A DNA stretch of 64,000 nucleotides from Vibrio diabolicus (GTDB taxonomy: Bacteria; Pseudomonadota; Gammaproteobacteria; Enterobacterales; Vibrionaceae): contig CCKK01000024.1 of assembly GCA_001048675.1 (NCBI GenBank), positions 52,000-115,999 on the forward strand, given 5' to 3'. The notes under the pieces were generated by a model that had not been told where the DNA came from, ran no database searches, and was given only the letters and a program-made list of their open reading frames with translations. The position numbers were made by a program, and so were the translations under genes. Shown here in pieces: positions 36,814 to 45,180 of this stretch. Positions within the stretch are counted from its first letter, which is position 1. Every line of letters starts with the position of its first letter.

Positions 36814-37066
36814 AGGTTATTCGCATCAAAAAATGATGCGAATAAATGAAGTGATCAAATCACACTCTAGCTTGGTTATCGTTTGTATGCTTAGCTAACA
36901 ATTCTGTTGATAGCGTTTCAGAACATCTAGCCCCTCGTCTATTAGACTTGAGTGGTTAAGGCAAATAAAGCGAGTTATTGACCTCAGAGCCTGACTCGTT
37001 TTTGTCCCTGAACAGAACTACACACCCATTAATAGAAAAGAGGAAACGTCTTCATCCCCTCTAAGC
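36814..37066. other. Array unit without a gene
   Basis: Between repeats C and G there are only about 150 bp and no open frame of note. A short hairpin CGCATCAAAAAATGATGCG lies at 36822-36840. It may be the remnant of a deleted unit. Confidence 0.5.
36960..37009 (+). repeat. Array repeat G
   Basis: Left arm GGCAAATAAAGCGAGTTA, right arm TGACTCGTTTTTGTCCC. The inner bases differ from the consensus in both arms, but complementarity is kept (GCGAGTTA/TGACTCG). Confidence 0.65.
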
Positions 37067-37504
37067 TTATCCATAGTACGTATCGTCCATACCGTAACCG
37101 CCAAGTTTTGATAGAGCTTCGCTTTCTTCTTCTGTAAGTGGGGTATTTAACATTCTGAAATACTCACCCATTTTCATTTGAAATGCTGCACTTTCGATAA
37201 CCTCTCTAGGCACAGCAGGAAGCTTTGAAGAAAAAATGTCAATAATCGCAGTTTGAAGCTGGTCATCATCACAGAACAAATATAACTCTTCAGAAGTATC
37301 TGAGTCTCGACAAGACTTTGCGAAAAAGGTGAGGTCACTATGGCCTTTATGGCCTAACGCCTGAGAAAGCCAATCATTTCTCTTGAAAGCTGAAATTGGA
37401 GAAGTTTCTGATTCATCAGAAATCAGATCTGCAAATTGTTTGGCTGATTCTTTAAACTGCTTAAGCTGTGAAAGGTAAACTGGATATTTGGGTTTGTTAG
37501 ACAT
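37067..37504 (-). CDS. Unknown protein, 145 aa
   Basis: ATG at 37504 preceded by GAGGATTGATAC. Soluble, acidic and helical; contains NDWLSQALGHKGHSDLTFF near residue 43, a segment recalling small proteins of mobile elements, and a C-terminal LTEEESEALSKLGGYGMDD. It occupies the unit between repeats G and H alone and is transcribed against the array direction. Family not recognised. Confidence 0.6.
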   Translation of the reverse strand: MSNKPKYPVYLSQLKQFKESAKQFADLISDESETSPISAFKRNDWLSQALGHKGHSDLTFFAKSCRDSDTSEELYLFCDDDQLQTAIIDIFSSKLPAVPREVIESAAFQMKMGEYFRMLNTPLTEEESEALSKLGGYGMDDTYYG

Positions 37505-37781
37505 GTATCAATCCTCGTTTATTGGGCTAAAGACATGCAATGTGACTCTCACACACTATTCCCAATGAGCATTGATTCATTAGTTAAGTAGAAAGCGCCT
37601 TGACCACGAGTCAGGTCTAGGTGGCGTCAAACCTAACCTTTAAAATATCAGGTGGATAATAAGCTTGTCAATGGCCTTAAAGTATCCTCCTCATCTTGCT
37701 CTTGTCCCCTTGTAATTGACCAGTCATATTAGATGCCCGTACTATGAGTTCATAATCGACATTACGTATTGGTAGCCATAA
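37505..37781. other. Gap containing repeat H
   Basis: No gene seen. The right part holds array repeat H and the upstream region of the next plus-strand gene. Confidence 0.5.
37651..37709 (+). repeat. Array repeat H (degenerate)
   Basis: Right arm CATCTTGCTCTTGTCCCC; left arm GGTGGATAATAAGCTTG pairs imperfectly and the loop is longer than in other copies. Confidence 0.45.
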
Positions 37782-38222
37782 GTGGAACCATCAAAGCAAC
37801 TAACTTGGGTCAAAGGCTTAAAGACAGCGTACCAGTGCCTTGGTGCTACTCAACGAGACCAATACTCTTGGGTAGCTAAAACCGATCAAATCTATGTATT
37901 CTCGGCGGAAACAGACCACATAGATCCTGAAAACAACAAATACAGCCACAAGATAGGTACGTTTTTCAAAAGAGTTCCAGCAATGACCACAGGGCTTGGT
38001 CATAAACCTCTAAGTATTAGCCATTCAAAAGAACTATTTGAAGCTGTCACAGATGCATTTTCTCGATCTATCGAATGCTATGTGATACTGGTAAAAGGCA
38101 CTAAATTTGGAACTTCCAAAGGAGGTGTTAAAGCTGGTTATGACAGTCATTTGTGGATAGTCAAGGAACTCAATGGTTCGGTTGAGAACGGTTATGAATT
38201 CAAGCTCTGCCGGACACGATAA
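37782..38222 (+). CDS. Unknown protein, 146 aa
   Basis: Starts with GTG at 37782; no strong leader is visible, so the start is uncertain. A soluble alpha/beta protein with WVKGLKTAYQCLGATQRDQY near the N-terminus and SIECYVILVKGTKFG in the middle. Its last codons overlap the left arm of repeat D, as cassette genes sometimes overlap their recombination site. No family recognised. Confidence 0.55.
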   Translation: MEPSKQLTWVKGLKTAYQCLGATQRDQYSWVAKTDQIYVFSAETDHIDPENNKYSHKIGTFFKRVPAMTTGLGHKPLSISHSKELFEAVTDAFSRSIECYVILVKGTKFGTSKGGVKAGYDSHLWIVKELNGSVENGYEFKLCRTR

Positions 38223-38267
38223 GCTTTAGTAGTACAACACGGTGAACTCAAACTCGCTTCTGTCCCA
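38212..38267 (+). repeat. Array repeat D
   Basis: Left arm GGACACGATAAGCTTTAG, right arm CTCGCTTCTGTCCC; overlaps the end of the preceding gene. Confidence 0.6.
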
Positions 38268-38316
38268 AATACGCTATGCACTCGTAGTGTAACCCTCCCT
38301 AAAAGTGAATAGTTCT

Positions 38317-38392
38317 TTAGCCCTAAACGGCTAAATCCCGAATATTAGCCATAAACGGCTAAATTTGCATTATTAGCCATAAATGGCTAAAT
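38317..38392. promoter_or_regulatory. Three palindromic operators at exact 28-bp spacing
   Basis: TTAGCCCTAAACGGCTAAAT at 38317, TTAGCCATAAACGGCTAAAT at 38345 and TTAGCCATAAATGGCTAAAT at 38373. Each is a palindrome TTAGCC-N7-GGCTAA. The third lies between -35 and -10 of the promoter of the SatD-like gene, so binding there should block or switch transcription. Confidence 0.8.
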
Positions 38393-38393
38393 T
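38365..38393 (+). promoter_or_regulatory. Promoter of the SatD-like/DUF3307 operon
   Basis: -35 TTGCAT (38365-38370), 17-base spacer, -10 TAAATT (38388-38393), with the third operator filling the spacer. AAGGAG follows before the GTG start at 38423. Confidence 0.5.
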
Positions 38394-38422
38394 AATATCT
38401 GCACGCAACAAGGAGTCTTAAT

Positions 38423-39073
38423 GTGGAGTCTGCCTCTAAGCCTATCGCAGTAATCAGCGGCGATATTGTCAACTCAACCAAGCTAACGTCTGATCAGTTT
38501 GATCAACTACTTAAACGAATTAAAGATATTCAGGGATTGATCACCAAAGGAAATTCATCAAATGCGCATAGTATTGAGCGTGGAGATGAGTTTCAGACTG
38601 TGGTGCATGATATTGAAAACGCTCTGAGATACACCATCATTTATCGTGTTGGCATCAAAGCGCTTGGAAAAGAATTTGATTGTCGCATTAGCTTTGCTAT
38701 TGCCTCTAATACCGATTTACGTGTGTTGGTCTCTGAGTCGATGGGTGAGGCATTTGTTCTTTCCGGGCGTGGGCTAAAAGCCTTGAAAAGCGAAAGATTG
38801 TTATTTAGCTCTGATCGGTTCGAACTCACGGAGCACTTTGACTTGCTGTTTAAATACCTCGATAGACAACTAACAGAATTAACGTCCCGCCAATGTGAAG
38901 TTATGCTACCGATGCTTCAAACCAATGAAGGTTTGTCTATTAGTGAGTTAGCTGAAAAGCTCGATGTCGCTACTGCCACTGCCAGTAAGTCACTTAAAGC
39001 ATCAGGTTGGCAGCTAATCAGTGAGCTAAATTGGCGATTCATAAATCAAGTTGCGGGACTCAAGTATGTTTGA
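38423..39073 (+). CDS. SatD-like protein with cyclase-type motifs and C-terminal HTH, 216 aa
   Basis: GTG start with AAGGAG seven bases upstream. The N-terminal domain reads AVISGDIVNSTKL (D14) and IERGDEFQTVV (D55), then RISFAIAS and MGEAFVLSGRGLKALK. Order and spacing recall class III nucleotide cyclases, where two Asp bind metal and a G-D/E-A-N/V-A-R segment follows; it also fits the SatD family. Residues about 165-195 (LSISELAEKLDVATATASKS) form a winged helix that may bind the three operators upstream. It overlaps the membrane-protein gene by 8 bases. Catalytic activity is inferred only. Confidence 0.65.
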   Translation: MESASKPIAVISGDIVNSTKLTSDQFDQLLKRIKDIQGLITKGNSSNAHSIERGDEFQTVVHDIENALRYTIIYRVGIKALGKEFDCRISFAIASNTDLRVLVSESMGEAFVLSGRGLKALKSERLLFSSDRFELTEHFDLLFKYLDRQLTELTSRQCEVMLPMLQTNEGLSISELAEKLDVATATASKSLKASGWQLISELNWRFINQVAGLKYV

Positions 39074-39818
39074 TTTTTTTAGTGCTCTAATACCGTTCTT
39101 GATGGTTCACATCATCTTTGATTTTTACCTCCAACCAAACAAATGGGTAAAAGCAAAGAAGAAATACACTTACCGTTCAACTGAGCTGTACTTTCATTCA
39201 CTGCTACACGGCGTCGCATTATTAGCTCCTGCTATAGTGTTAGGTATTGATTGGCGCTCAACAGCTTGTTTGGTAACTATCGTAGCGGTAAGTCATTTTA
39301 TTATCGATTTGTGGAAGGTAAGAGCAACAAATGGTGATAAGTTTTCCTATTTTATTATTGACCAGACTTTGCATGTATCGGTGCTCGCAGCCATTGCCTT
39401 TCACATGACAGATGGTCTTACGATTGATGCCGTGCTTAAACATGATAAGTTCTCAGATGGTGTTGTGGTCGCCTTCGCTTACTTGCTAATCCTCAAGCCG
39501 ACCTCGATTGTGATTAGCGGCGTATTAAAAAAATACCCAATATCTAGCAAAGATACCGATAACAATGGTCTGATAGCAGGTGGCGAGTTGATCGGATACT
39601 TAGAGCGCCTGTTAATACTGACCTTTACGCTTGTGGGGAGCTATTCTGCGGTGGGTTTTGTATTGGCGGCCAAGTCAATATTTAGATTTGGTGAGTTGAA
39701 TAAATCAGCCGACCGAAGCATGACCGAGTATGTGCTGATCGGTTCATTGGTATCGGTTGTGATCACAATATTGATAGGTACTTTAGTGTCAGTTGGTTTG
39801 GATGCGAAAATAAAGTAA
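39066..39818 (+). CDS. DUF3307 membrane protein, 250 aa
   Basis: ATG at 39066 overlaps the previous stop (ATGTTTGA), indicating coupled translation. The N-terminal 120 residues (FLMVHIIFDFYLQPNKWVK, FHSLLHGVALLAPAIVL, VAVSHFIIDLWK) fit DUF3307, with conserved His/Asp in the membrane segments. About seven hydrophobic segments in all. Always coupled here to the SatD-like gene, so it is its likely partner: a membrane effector or a transporter it regulates. Confidence 0.75.
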   Translation: MFDFFSALIPFLMVHIIFDFYLQPNKWVKAKKKYTYRSTELYFHSLLHGVALLAPAIVLGIDWRSTACLVTIVAVSHFIIDLWKVRATNGDKFSYFIIDQTLHVSVLAAIAFHMTDGLTIDAVLKHDKFSDGVVVAFAYLLILKPTSIVISGVLKKYPISSKDTDNNGLIAGGELIGYLERLLILTFTLVGSYSAVGFVLAAKSIFRFGELNKSADRSMTEYVLIGSLVSVVITILIGTLVSVGLDAKIK

Positions 39819-39852
39819 TTGGCTGAAATTGTCCCCTCGAAATACGGAAAGG

Positions 39853-39898
39853 GGGGACAAGCATTTTAGATTAGGTGCACTAAGGCGCTTTTGTCCCC
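39853..39898 (+). repeat. Array repeat E
   Basis: GGGGACAAGCATTTTAG, 10-base loop ATTAGGTGCA, CTAAGGCGCTTTTGTCCCC. The outer 8 bases pair perfectly, then two unpaired bases on the right arm, as in the extrahelical bases of attC sites. Confidence 0.85.
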
Positions 39899-39941
39899 AA
39901 GTAGACCGGAAGGTCACAATGAAGAATGACTGCGAGTAACT

Positions 39942-41006
39942 TTAGGTTGGTAGCTTAGCCCGTAATTCTAGTTCTGAAAAATCACCATACTTATCTAAAG
40001 CCATCGTCAACTCGTCAGATAGTGGCAAATCATAACCCACACGAGGACTCTCAACATATCGGTCATACCTATCTCGAAAGCCTTTTAACGAGTTTGCTGA
40101 ACAACCTATTATATCCGCCAAGCTTTTAATCGTTCTTGTCTGGTTCCCAAAACCCAATCGATTAAGATGACCAAATTTTGCCAAATAAAGCGCCGATATT
40201 AACAGGTCTATTCTATTAACTTCTGACGTGGGCATAGGGGTACGCAAAGTGTCTTTCTTAGGAGTGAATATTTCTGACTCATTTCCTTGTAGTTGGATAT
40301 TGAAGAAAGGTTCCATCAATTGCCAACTGCGTAAAAACAGTTCAGATGTATCAGCCACACCATTTCCCAATGACAATAGTGGTTCCATCACTTCTGATTT
40401 GAATTCGGATCTTGTGAGAACAAAATCAAAGTTTATCTTTTCATCATTCGCCGATATTTCTTGGAGTTTATCCTTCACAACATCAAGTTCAGAACAAACA
40501 TTCGCGTTAGTGAATGGTGAGACAAAATAAATAGAAGATGTTTGATCGGGGAAATAGCGCTTCGCAATTAGTGCTGATCTAACTAACTTTTTATAGACCC
40601 TCATTGCCGTTGTTAATTTGTCACCATAATTCAACCCACCAAGGTGAAAAGCTACATCTATGAAATATAGTCTGTTGTCGTAGAATGAAAGTCCTAGTAC
40701 ATCAACCTCTGCTTGACGCAATAGTTGCTCGTAGCTATTTTTGCCAAAAGCTTCCGGCCAAAGCTCATGAGCCGTATCAAAAAGTTCCGTTATCTCATCA
40801 GACTTAGGCAACCATTCAGGCGATGCTTTCCAGTTTAACTCAGCAAACTCACAACCACGGACATGTCGTAGCCATGAGCGCAAAAGAGATTCTGCTATTT
40901 CAATCTTCACAATACAGGCTTCCTCTTGATCGCCTTGTTTAGTTGGTATCCCCAAAAAAGAAGTATAGCAATGCTTAATTGACAGCACTGACCTTAACCT
41001 GAACAT
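39942..41006 (-). CDS. Predicted nuclease-like protein, 354 aa
   Basis: Residues 90-130 read RQAEVDVLGLSFYDNRLYFIDVAFH, giving E-x-D and a following I-D-V-A, a possible PD-(D/E)XK-like core; ALIAKRYFPDQTSSIYFVSPF follows. The C-terminal 90 residues (IKSLADIIGCSANSLKGFRD) form a helix-turn-helix-like unit. The ATG at 41006 lacks a leader; a GTG at 40910 with AGAGGAAG upstream may be the real start (322 aa). Transcribed leftward between repeats E and F. The nuclease assignment is tentative. Confidence 0.5.
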   Translation of the reverse strand: MFRLRSVLSIKHCYTSFLGIPTKQGDQEEACIVKIEIAESLLRSWLRHVRGCEFAELNWKASPEWLPKSDEITELFDTAHELWPEAFGKNSYEQLLRQAEVDVLGLSFYDNRLYFIDVAFHLGGLNYGDKLTTAMRVYKKLVRSALIAKRYFPDQTSSIYFVSPFTNANVCSELDVVKDKLQEISANDEKINFDFVLTRSEFKSEVMEPLLSLGNGVADTSELFLRSWQLMEPFFNIQLQGNESEIFTPKKDTLRTPMPTSEVNRIDLLISALYLAKFGHLNRLGFGNQTRTIKSLADIIGCSANSLKGFRDRYDRYVESPRVGYDLPLSDELTMALDKYGDFSELELRAKLPT

Positions 41007-41250
41007 ATAGAAGTAAGTTTGTCCTAAAGCTAAGCGGTGTGAGACATCTAATGACGTATGAGTTTAATAAAATCGAACATTAGCACTTCATGTATTATTT
41101 CAGGTATGGAAAAATCGTTTCACTAGGTGTCCAGTCTGAATTGAGAAGAACAGGAATGGCTTAAAAGAAATACTTAACACTTGACTCATATCACCAATAT
41201 TATGAATTAATTATCATAACATAAAGGAAACATCAAATCAGGTTCATACT

Positions 41251-41601
41251 ATGAGAAAACTACTTACTATCGTGGCAATTGCAGCTAGTGTTACGGGCTG
41301 TGTATCAACTAAAACAGTAGATGTTGCTCCAACTACTATTGATGGTTCTAAAGCAGATGGTTCTGTAACAATGGGCTACATGACTAAAGATGATGCGTAC
41401 ACAATTTATGTACCTAATGTTGATTGGAACCTTGTTGACAGTATCGCATCTCAAAAATGCAAAGCTTGGAACTATTCTGAAGCGAAGCGCTTTGGCGATA
41501 TGACTCGAACTCAATGTAACATGCAACAATACGATGCATGGGCAGGCAAAATGTACTGTTCTGAGAAGCTTACTTTAATTAACTACCAGTGTATTGATTA
41601 A
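41251..41601 (+). CDS. YecR-like lipoprotein, 116 aa
   Basis: Lipobox AASVTGC places the lipidated Cys at residue 17. The mature domain with ATSQKC-type and FGDMTRTQCNMQQ motifs and ending EKLTLINYQCID fits the YecR family of small outer-membrane lipoproteins. Own terminator follows at 41618-41640. Role unknown. Confidence 0.7.
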   Translation: MRKLLTIVAIAASVTGCVSTKTVDVAPTTIDGSKADGSVTMGYMTKDDAYTIYVPNVDWNLVDSIASQKCKAWNYSEAKRFGDMTRTQCNMQQYDAWAGKMYCSEKLTLINYQCID

Positions 41602-41617
41602 GCTCGAAGTTCTATAA

Positions 41618-41640
41618 GCCCACCATTTCGGTGGGTTTTA
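41618..41640 (+). terminator. Terminator of the lipoprotein gene
   Basis: CCCACC, 5-base loop, GGTGGG, TTTT. It lies about 170 bp before repeat F, showing that the array repeat is separate from gene termination. Confidence 0.85.
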
Positions 41641-41810
41641 ATTGAGACTCAACCTACCAGTTTCCTATCATTACCTCATTGCTAGATTGAATAATAGGCA
41701 CTTTCAGCATAACAACCTCAATAAAACTAAGTACGTTGTCAGTTATTATAAAAATAGGTCTAGTTCACAGTTACAACTGAAATATACTCCAAAGGCGAAG
41801 CTAAACAGGT

Positions 41811-41858
41811 TTGGGTACAAACGTTTTAGGTCAATTATACTAAGGCGCTTTTGTCCCG
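41811..41858 (+). repeat. Array repeat F
   Basis: TTGGGTACAAACGTTTTAG, loop GTCAATTATA, CTAAGGCGCTTTTGTCCC. Loop and most arm bases are identical to repeat C. Confidence 0.85.
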
Positions 41859-41990
41859 AAGTGACCTTGCCAACATAAAAAATCATTTTTACTGCATGAT
41901 TGTTGTTGCCGTCACATGAGCAGGATTTGGGCAAATTCCGGTTATCTTCTAACATGTATGTTATAGCTGAAAACGATTTTGGGGCACTTC

Positions 41991-42135
41991 TGTGCTACGA
42001 AGTGCCAATTGTGAAGGTTCTGGACAAAACCTTGTCAGTTACATTACTAAATTAGAACGCAACGGATTAGTTCACGTATGGAGAGGTAACGCTCCACTCA
42101 AAATAAAAACGGCTAGCGAGAATAACTCAAACTAG
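41991..42135 (+). pseudogene. Fragment of a winged-helix protein, 47 codons
   Basis: A frame from GTG at 41991 to TAG at 42133 encodes NLVSYITKLERNGLVHVW with RGNAPLKIKTA, which looks like the recognition helix and wing of a small DNA-binding protein. No leader or N-terminal part is seen, so it is probably a relic at the end of the array. Confidence 0.35.
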
Positions 42136-42141
42136 CCGTTT
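42107..42141. terminator. Bidirectional terminator
   Basis: AAACGGCTAG, 13-base loop, CTAGCCGTTT, with A/T-rich flanks, between the fragment above and the convergent gene at 42159-42701. Confidence 0.75.
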
Positions 42142-42158
42142 GTTTTATGTTCACATAA

Positions 42159-42701
42159 TTAAAAACCTAAGATAGAACGCTTGTTCTTCTTTAGGTGTTT
42201 TAGGTACGGGTCTTCCTTAGCATCATAGCTCTTTAAGTGATCTATTCCTGCAAGTAATCCATACTCCTTTTCTGCCTGCTTAAGGGCTTTTTGAATGATC
42301 GAATCTTTAGAATGTAGACTGACTTTTGTCTTTGCAACTCTTGGTCGACCTATTTCCTCAACTGTAAAATATCGTCTAGCTTTGGTGAGCTCTCGAATCT
42401 GAACACCGATGTCTTGGTGCTTCACTATATATGAGTTTGGTGTACTGTTTTCCACAACAGCTGCGATGTCGCCTGCAACAGACTGCAAATCGTTTAACTG
42501 CTTTTCCCGGTGCGCGTTAATCAAACTCTCTAACGCCTTTTTTCTCTCTATAGTTCTGCGTCTCTTTGCCGATTTCAGCTTCGCATTAGAGTCATAAGAT
42601 TTGCTGGAGTTAGATGTTGACGGCGCATCATCTTCCTTATATGCGTCATATAATTTTTTTGCGCCATACGCTAATGGTATAACCGCTAACCATAAAGCCA
42701 T
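42159..42701 (-). CDS. Unknown protein downstream of the dynamin-like gene, 180 aa
   Basis: N-terminus ALWLAVIPLAYGAKKLYDAY is hydrophobic enough for one membrane anchor; a basic helical region (KSAKRRRTIERKKALESLI) follows, then a C-terminal region ending KKNKRSILGF. It lies 63 bases after the HTH-dynamin gene on the same strand, with no terminator between, so the two probably form one operon. It may be the membrane partner of the GTPase; no family is recognised. Confidence 0.55.
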   Translation of the reverse strand: MALWLAVIPLAYGAKKLYDAYKEDDAPSTSNSSKSYDSNAKLKSAKRRRTIERKKALESLINAHREKQLNDLQSVAGDIAAVVENSTPNSYIVKHQDIGVQIRELTKARRYFTVEEIGRPRVAKTKVSLHSKDSIIQKALKQAEKEYGLLAGIDHLKSYDAKEDPYLKHLKKNKRSILGF

Positions 42702-42764
42702 TGTTTTGCACCCTTTAAACTTGAAAGAGGGTCCTGCAATGAACGCAGCCCCCTCTTGTAATGA

Positions 42765-45059
42765 TTAAGCCGTCTTAGATTCAAACTTTCCAGTTAGTAA
42801 GTCACGAATCTCAACTAGAGCTTCAACAGAACGCTTTAATTCATCAATGTCATATTCTGTAGCTGCATCTTCCTTCAGCTTATTGATGTACTCTTCGGTT
42901 TGTTCTACCAGTTCATCTAGACCAGCCTGAATTGCAGTCTCAGTATTGTTCCAGAACTTAGCAATGCAATCTTCAATTTGGTCCCAAACGTTTTCCTTTT
43001 TGATTGCTTCAGCAACCTTTTTAGCGAGGCTTTTCTGCCATGAACTACCCATTAAACGATAAACCATATATCCAATCGCAGCTGCAATAGCAATACCGAT
43101 AGTGATCGGGCCACCAAGAGCCGCCACGAACGATGTAACTGAGGTTACGCTACTGGCAAGTCCTAACGAAACAAGTACACCCGCAGCTTTACCAACTAGT
43201 ATGTAAGCCCCTAAGTTGCTTGCAATCGTAGATACATATAGTGCCATTGCACCTAGACTTCCTAGTCCGGCCATACCACCAACAAATGCTGCGCGGGAGT
43301 TAAATTCAGAAACATCGATATCAAGCCCCCCAATTTCTGAGTCAATAGAAGCCTTTGTCATTTTAGGAGCTGCTTCTTGCCATCGCACCAGAAGGGCGTC
43401 CACCTCATTTGAGACAACTTTACCGCTAGATTTTAGGTTACTCTCAAGTTTAGAGGTGATCAGTTGGCTGAAATAATTGCCAATTTCTGTTTGAGCTTCT
43501 TTCTTGTCATCATAAGTTTCGGTAATAAGCGTTTCCAAACCTTCCGCAGATGAATTGTACTGATAGAAGGTCTTCATATCAGAAAGATCTTTTTTCTTAC
43601 GGTCAGCACAAGATGCAATAAGTTCCTCGAAATCGGCCTTTATTTTAGAAGCCTGCTTACGAAATCGCGCATCCTGTTCATTGACCTCATTTACACGGTC
43701 AACACTTGATTGCTCTTTGTCTTTCAATGATTCAATAGCAACCGCTAGAACCTTATCTGCTTGAGAGTAAATATTCTTGATATTTTGCCCTACGATAGCA
43801 GCATGATTCTCATTCAGGTAATCTGCCATTTCATCGACTTGACGGATAAGCGATGTACGATATAGCTCATTCTCTCGCCAGAATGGTTGTGTACGAGCAG
43901 TCAGTTCCTGAGGTTCTGGTGCTTCATCGATATAACCATCTTCTATCCAATGATTGAAAATTAGCTTATCTAGCTGCTTCTTCACGCGTTTAAACGTCAC
44001 TTTACCAACCATAGAAACATCATCAGCATTTAGATCGCTATGACAGTGCGACTGGACGAATAATAGATGCTTCAGGGGATTATTTTTATCGACTGGTGGG
44101 CGCTGACGGATGATATTTGCTGCAAAGCCCAAATCACTTTCCTTAAAGAAACCAGCGTGCATAGACAAGAATACAACACCATCAGCTAGCTCTACACCAC
44201 CAAGCGCTTTTTCTGTGTCGCTGTCGTCTTCACTGTTTAGATCCCCTGGAGTATCCATCAACCACACTTTTTTGAGGATAGGCGCATCCATGAACACGAT
44301 TGCTATGTACGCATCGTTCTCAAATGATTCATCATAATTGTGTACGCCTAAACGGTCTAGAATATCGGTACCGCCTTGCTCTATCAGGTACTTATTGACC
44401 AGTTCTTGAGAGTGAATCATGTATGGCTTAAAACCTTTACGGAAGATTGCCACTTGGCCATTGATTATGGATGGTTGATCATCCGTGTGCATCAACAGGT
44501 TTACCACGCAGGTAGCAGGAGTGAACTTTTCTTTTAGTACCTTCCCATCCGTTAACGTGTTGAACATTGTGGTTTTGCCTGAGTCATAGTGTCCAAAACC
44601 ACCAATGATAGGCTTTCCATTTAGAGATTTTAGAAGCTCTTCGAACTTTTCAAACTTGTCTCCAAGTTCAATCGAATCAATGTAGCTTCTCTCTTTAGCG
44701 ATTTTAGCAATAGCGGATTTTGTATTGGTAATCTTATCTAAGGCCTGTGCTACTTTTGTTGCAACTTCAGTTGTAGTGATAATAGACATGGAAATATCTT
44801 CCTTTTTGTAAGTTATTTGGTTTAGGAATTCATAGAAGCGACTTGGTTCCATACCTATTGCGTTCAGGTAACCAGCCATTTTTATCGCATCTGCTTTCAG
44901 TGGTTGCTTTTCAATTCGGGAAACGGCCCTTTGATCAAGAGTTCTTCCCATACCATAGATATCAGAACGTGCTGCAACATCTTCCTGAGAAAGACCTGCT
45001 TCAGTTCTAGAACCAATGAGGAATTCTATAAGCTGTTTGTTGATGTTTTCGTTGCTCAT
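42765..45059 (-). CDS. HTH-dynamin-like GTPase fusion, 764 aa
   Basis: Residues 1-85 are a Xre-type helix-turn-helix (GLSQEDVAARS, QRAVSRIEKQ). From 91 on the protein is dynamin-like: G1 GHYDSGKTT at 156-164, switch threonine in FTPATCV, G3 DTPGD at 269-273, long helical stalk, and a hydrophobic pair at about 590-660 (GAYILVGKAAGVLVSLGLA and GPITIGIAIAAAIGYMVYRL) for membrane insertion. The usual N/TKxD G4 motif is not evident. An internal ATG at 44789 (residue 91) has an excellent leader, AAGGAAG eight bases upstream, so a GTPase without HTH is probably also made. Confidence 0.8.
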   Translation of the reverse strand: MSNENINKQLIEFLIGSRTEAGLSQEDVAARSDIYGMGRTLDQRAVSRIEKQPLKADAIKMAGYLNAIGMEPSRFYEFLNQITYKKEDISMSIITTTEVATKVAQALDKITNTKSAIAKIAKERSYIDSIELGDKFEKFEELLKSLNGKPIIGGFGHYDSGKTTMFNTLTDGKVLKEKFTPATCVVNLLMHTDDQPSIINGQVAIFRKGFKPYMIHSQELVNKYLIEQGGTDILDRLGVHNYDESFENDAYIAIVFMDAPILKKVWLMDTPGDLNSEDDSDTEKALGGVELADGVVFLSMHAGFFKESDLGFAANIIRQRPPVDKNNPLKHLLFVQSHCHSDLNADDVSMVGKVTFKRVKKQLDKLIFNHWIEDGYIDEAPEPQELTARTQPFWRENELYRTSLIRQVDEMADYLNENHAAIVGQNIKNIYSQADKVLAVAIESLKDKEQSSVDRVNEVNEQDARFRKQASKIKADFEELIASCADRKKKDLSDMKTFYQYNSSAEGLETLITETYDDKKEAQTEIGNYFSQLITSKLESNLKSSGKVVSNEVDALLVRWQEAAPKMTKASIDSEIGGLDIDVSEFNSRAAFVGGMAGLGSLGAMALYVSTIASNLGAYILVGKAAGVLVSLGLASSVTSVTSFVAALGGPITIGIAIAAAIGYMVYRLMGSSWQKSLAKKVAEAIKKENVWDQIEDCIAKFWNNTETAIQAGLDELVEQTEEYINKLKEDAATEYDIDELKRSVEALVEIRDLLTGKFESKTA

Positions 45060-45104
45060 ACTCTGTACCTGCTAATCAGCAAAGCGTTATTGCTTGCAGA
45101 TTTT

Positions 45105-45180
45105 AAGACGTTTTTGTCTAGAACAAGGTTAATATAGAGCCCCAAATAAGAACTGTCAATGAATTAGACTAATTTGTCTA
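45105..45180 (-). promoter_or_regulatory. Promoter of the HTH-dynamin gene between two operators
   Basis: Minus strand -35 TTGACA (45154-45159), 17-base spacer, -10 TATATT (45131-45136). Operators AAGACGTTTTTGTCTA (45105-45120) and TAGACTAATTTGTCTA (45165-45180), both of form (T)AGAC-N6-GTCTA, lie on either side, 60 bp apart. This is the expected layout for repression by the gene's own HTH domain. A half-site TAGACAAG recurs near 45333. Confidence 0.75.

Noticed and set aside
38317..38392. Three 28-bp-period repeats as a mini CRISPR array
   Set aside because: The repeats are 20-bp palindromes with only 8 bases between them, there are no spacers of normal length and no cas genes; operators fit better.
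32975..41858. Array repeats read as ordinary Rho-independent terminators
   Set aside because: Copy A could terminate, but others lie far after a gene's own terminator, before oppositely oriented genes, or around no gene, and the conserved GTCCC end is not a T tract.
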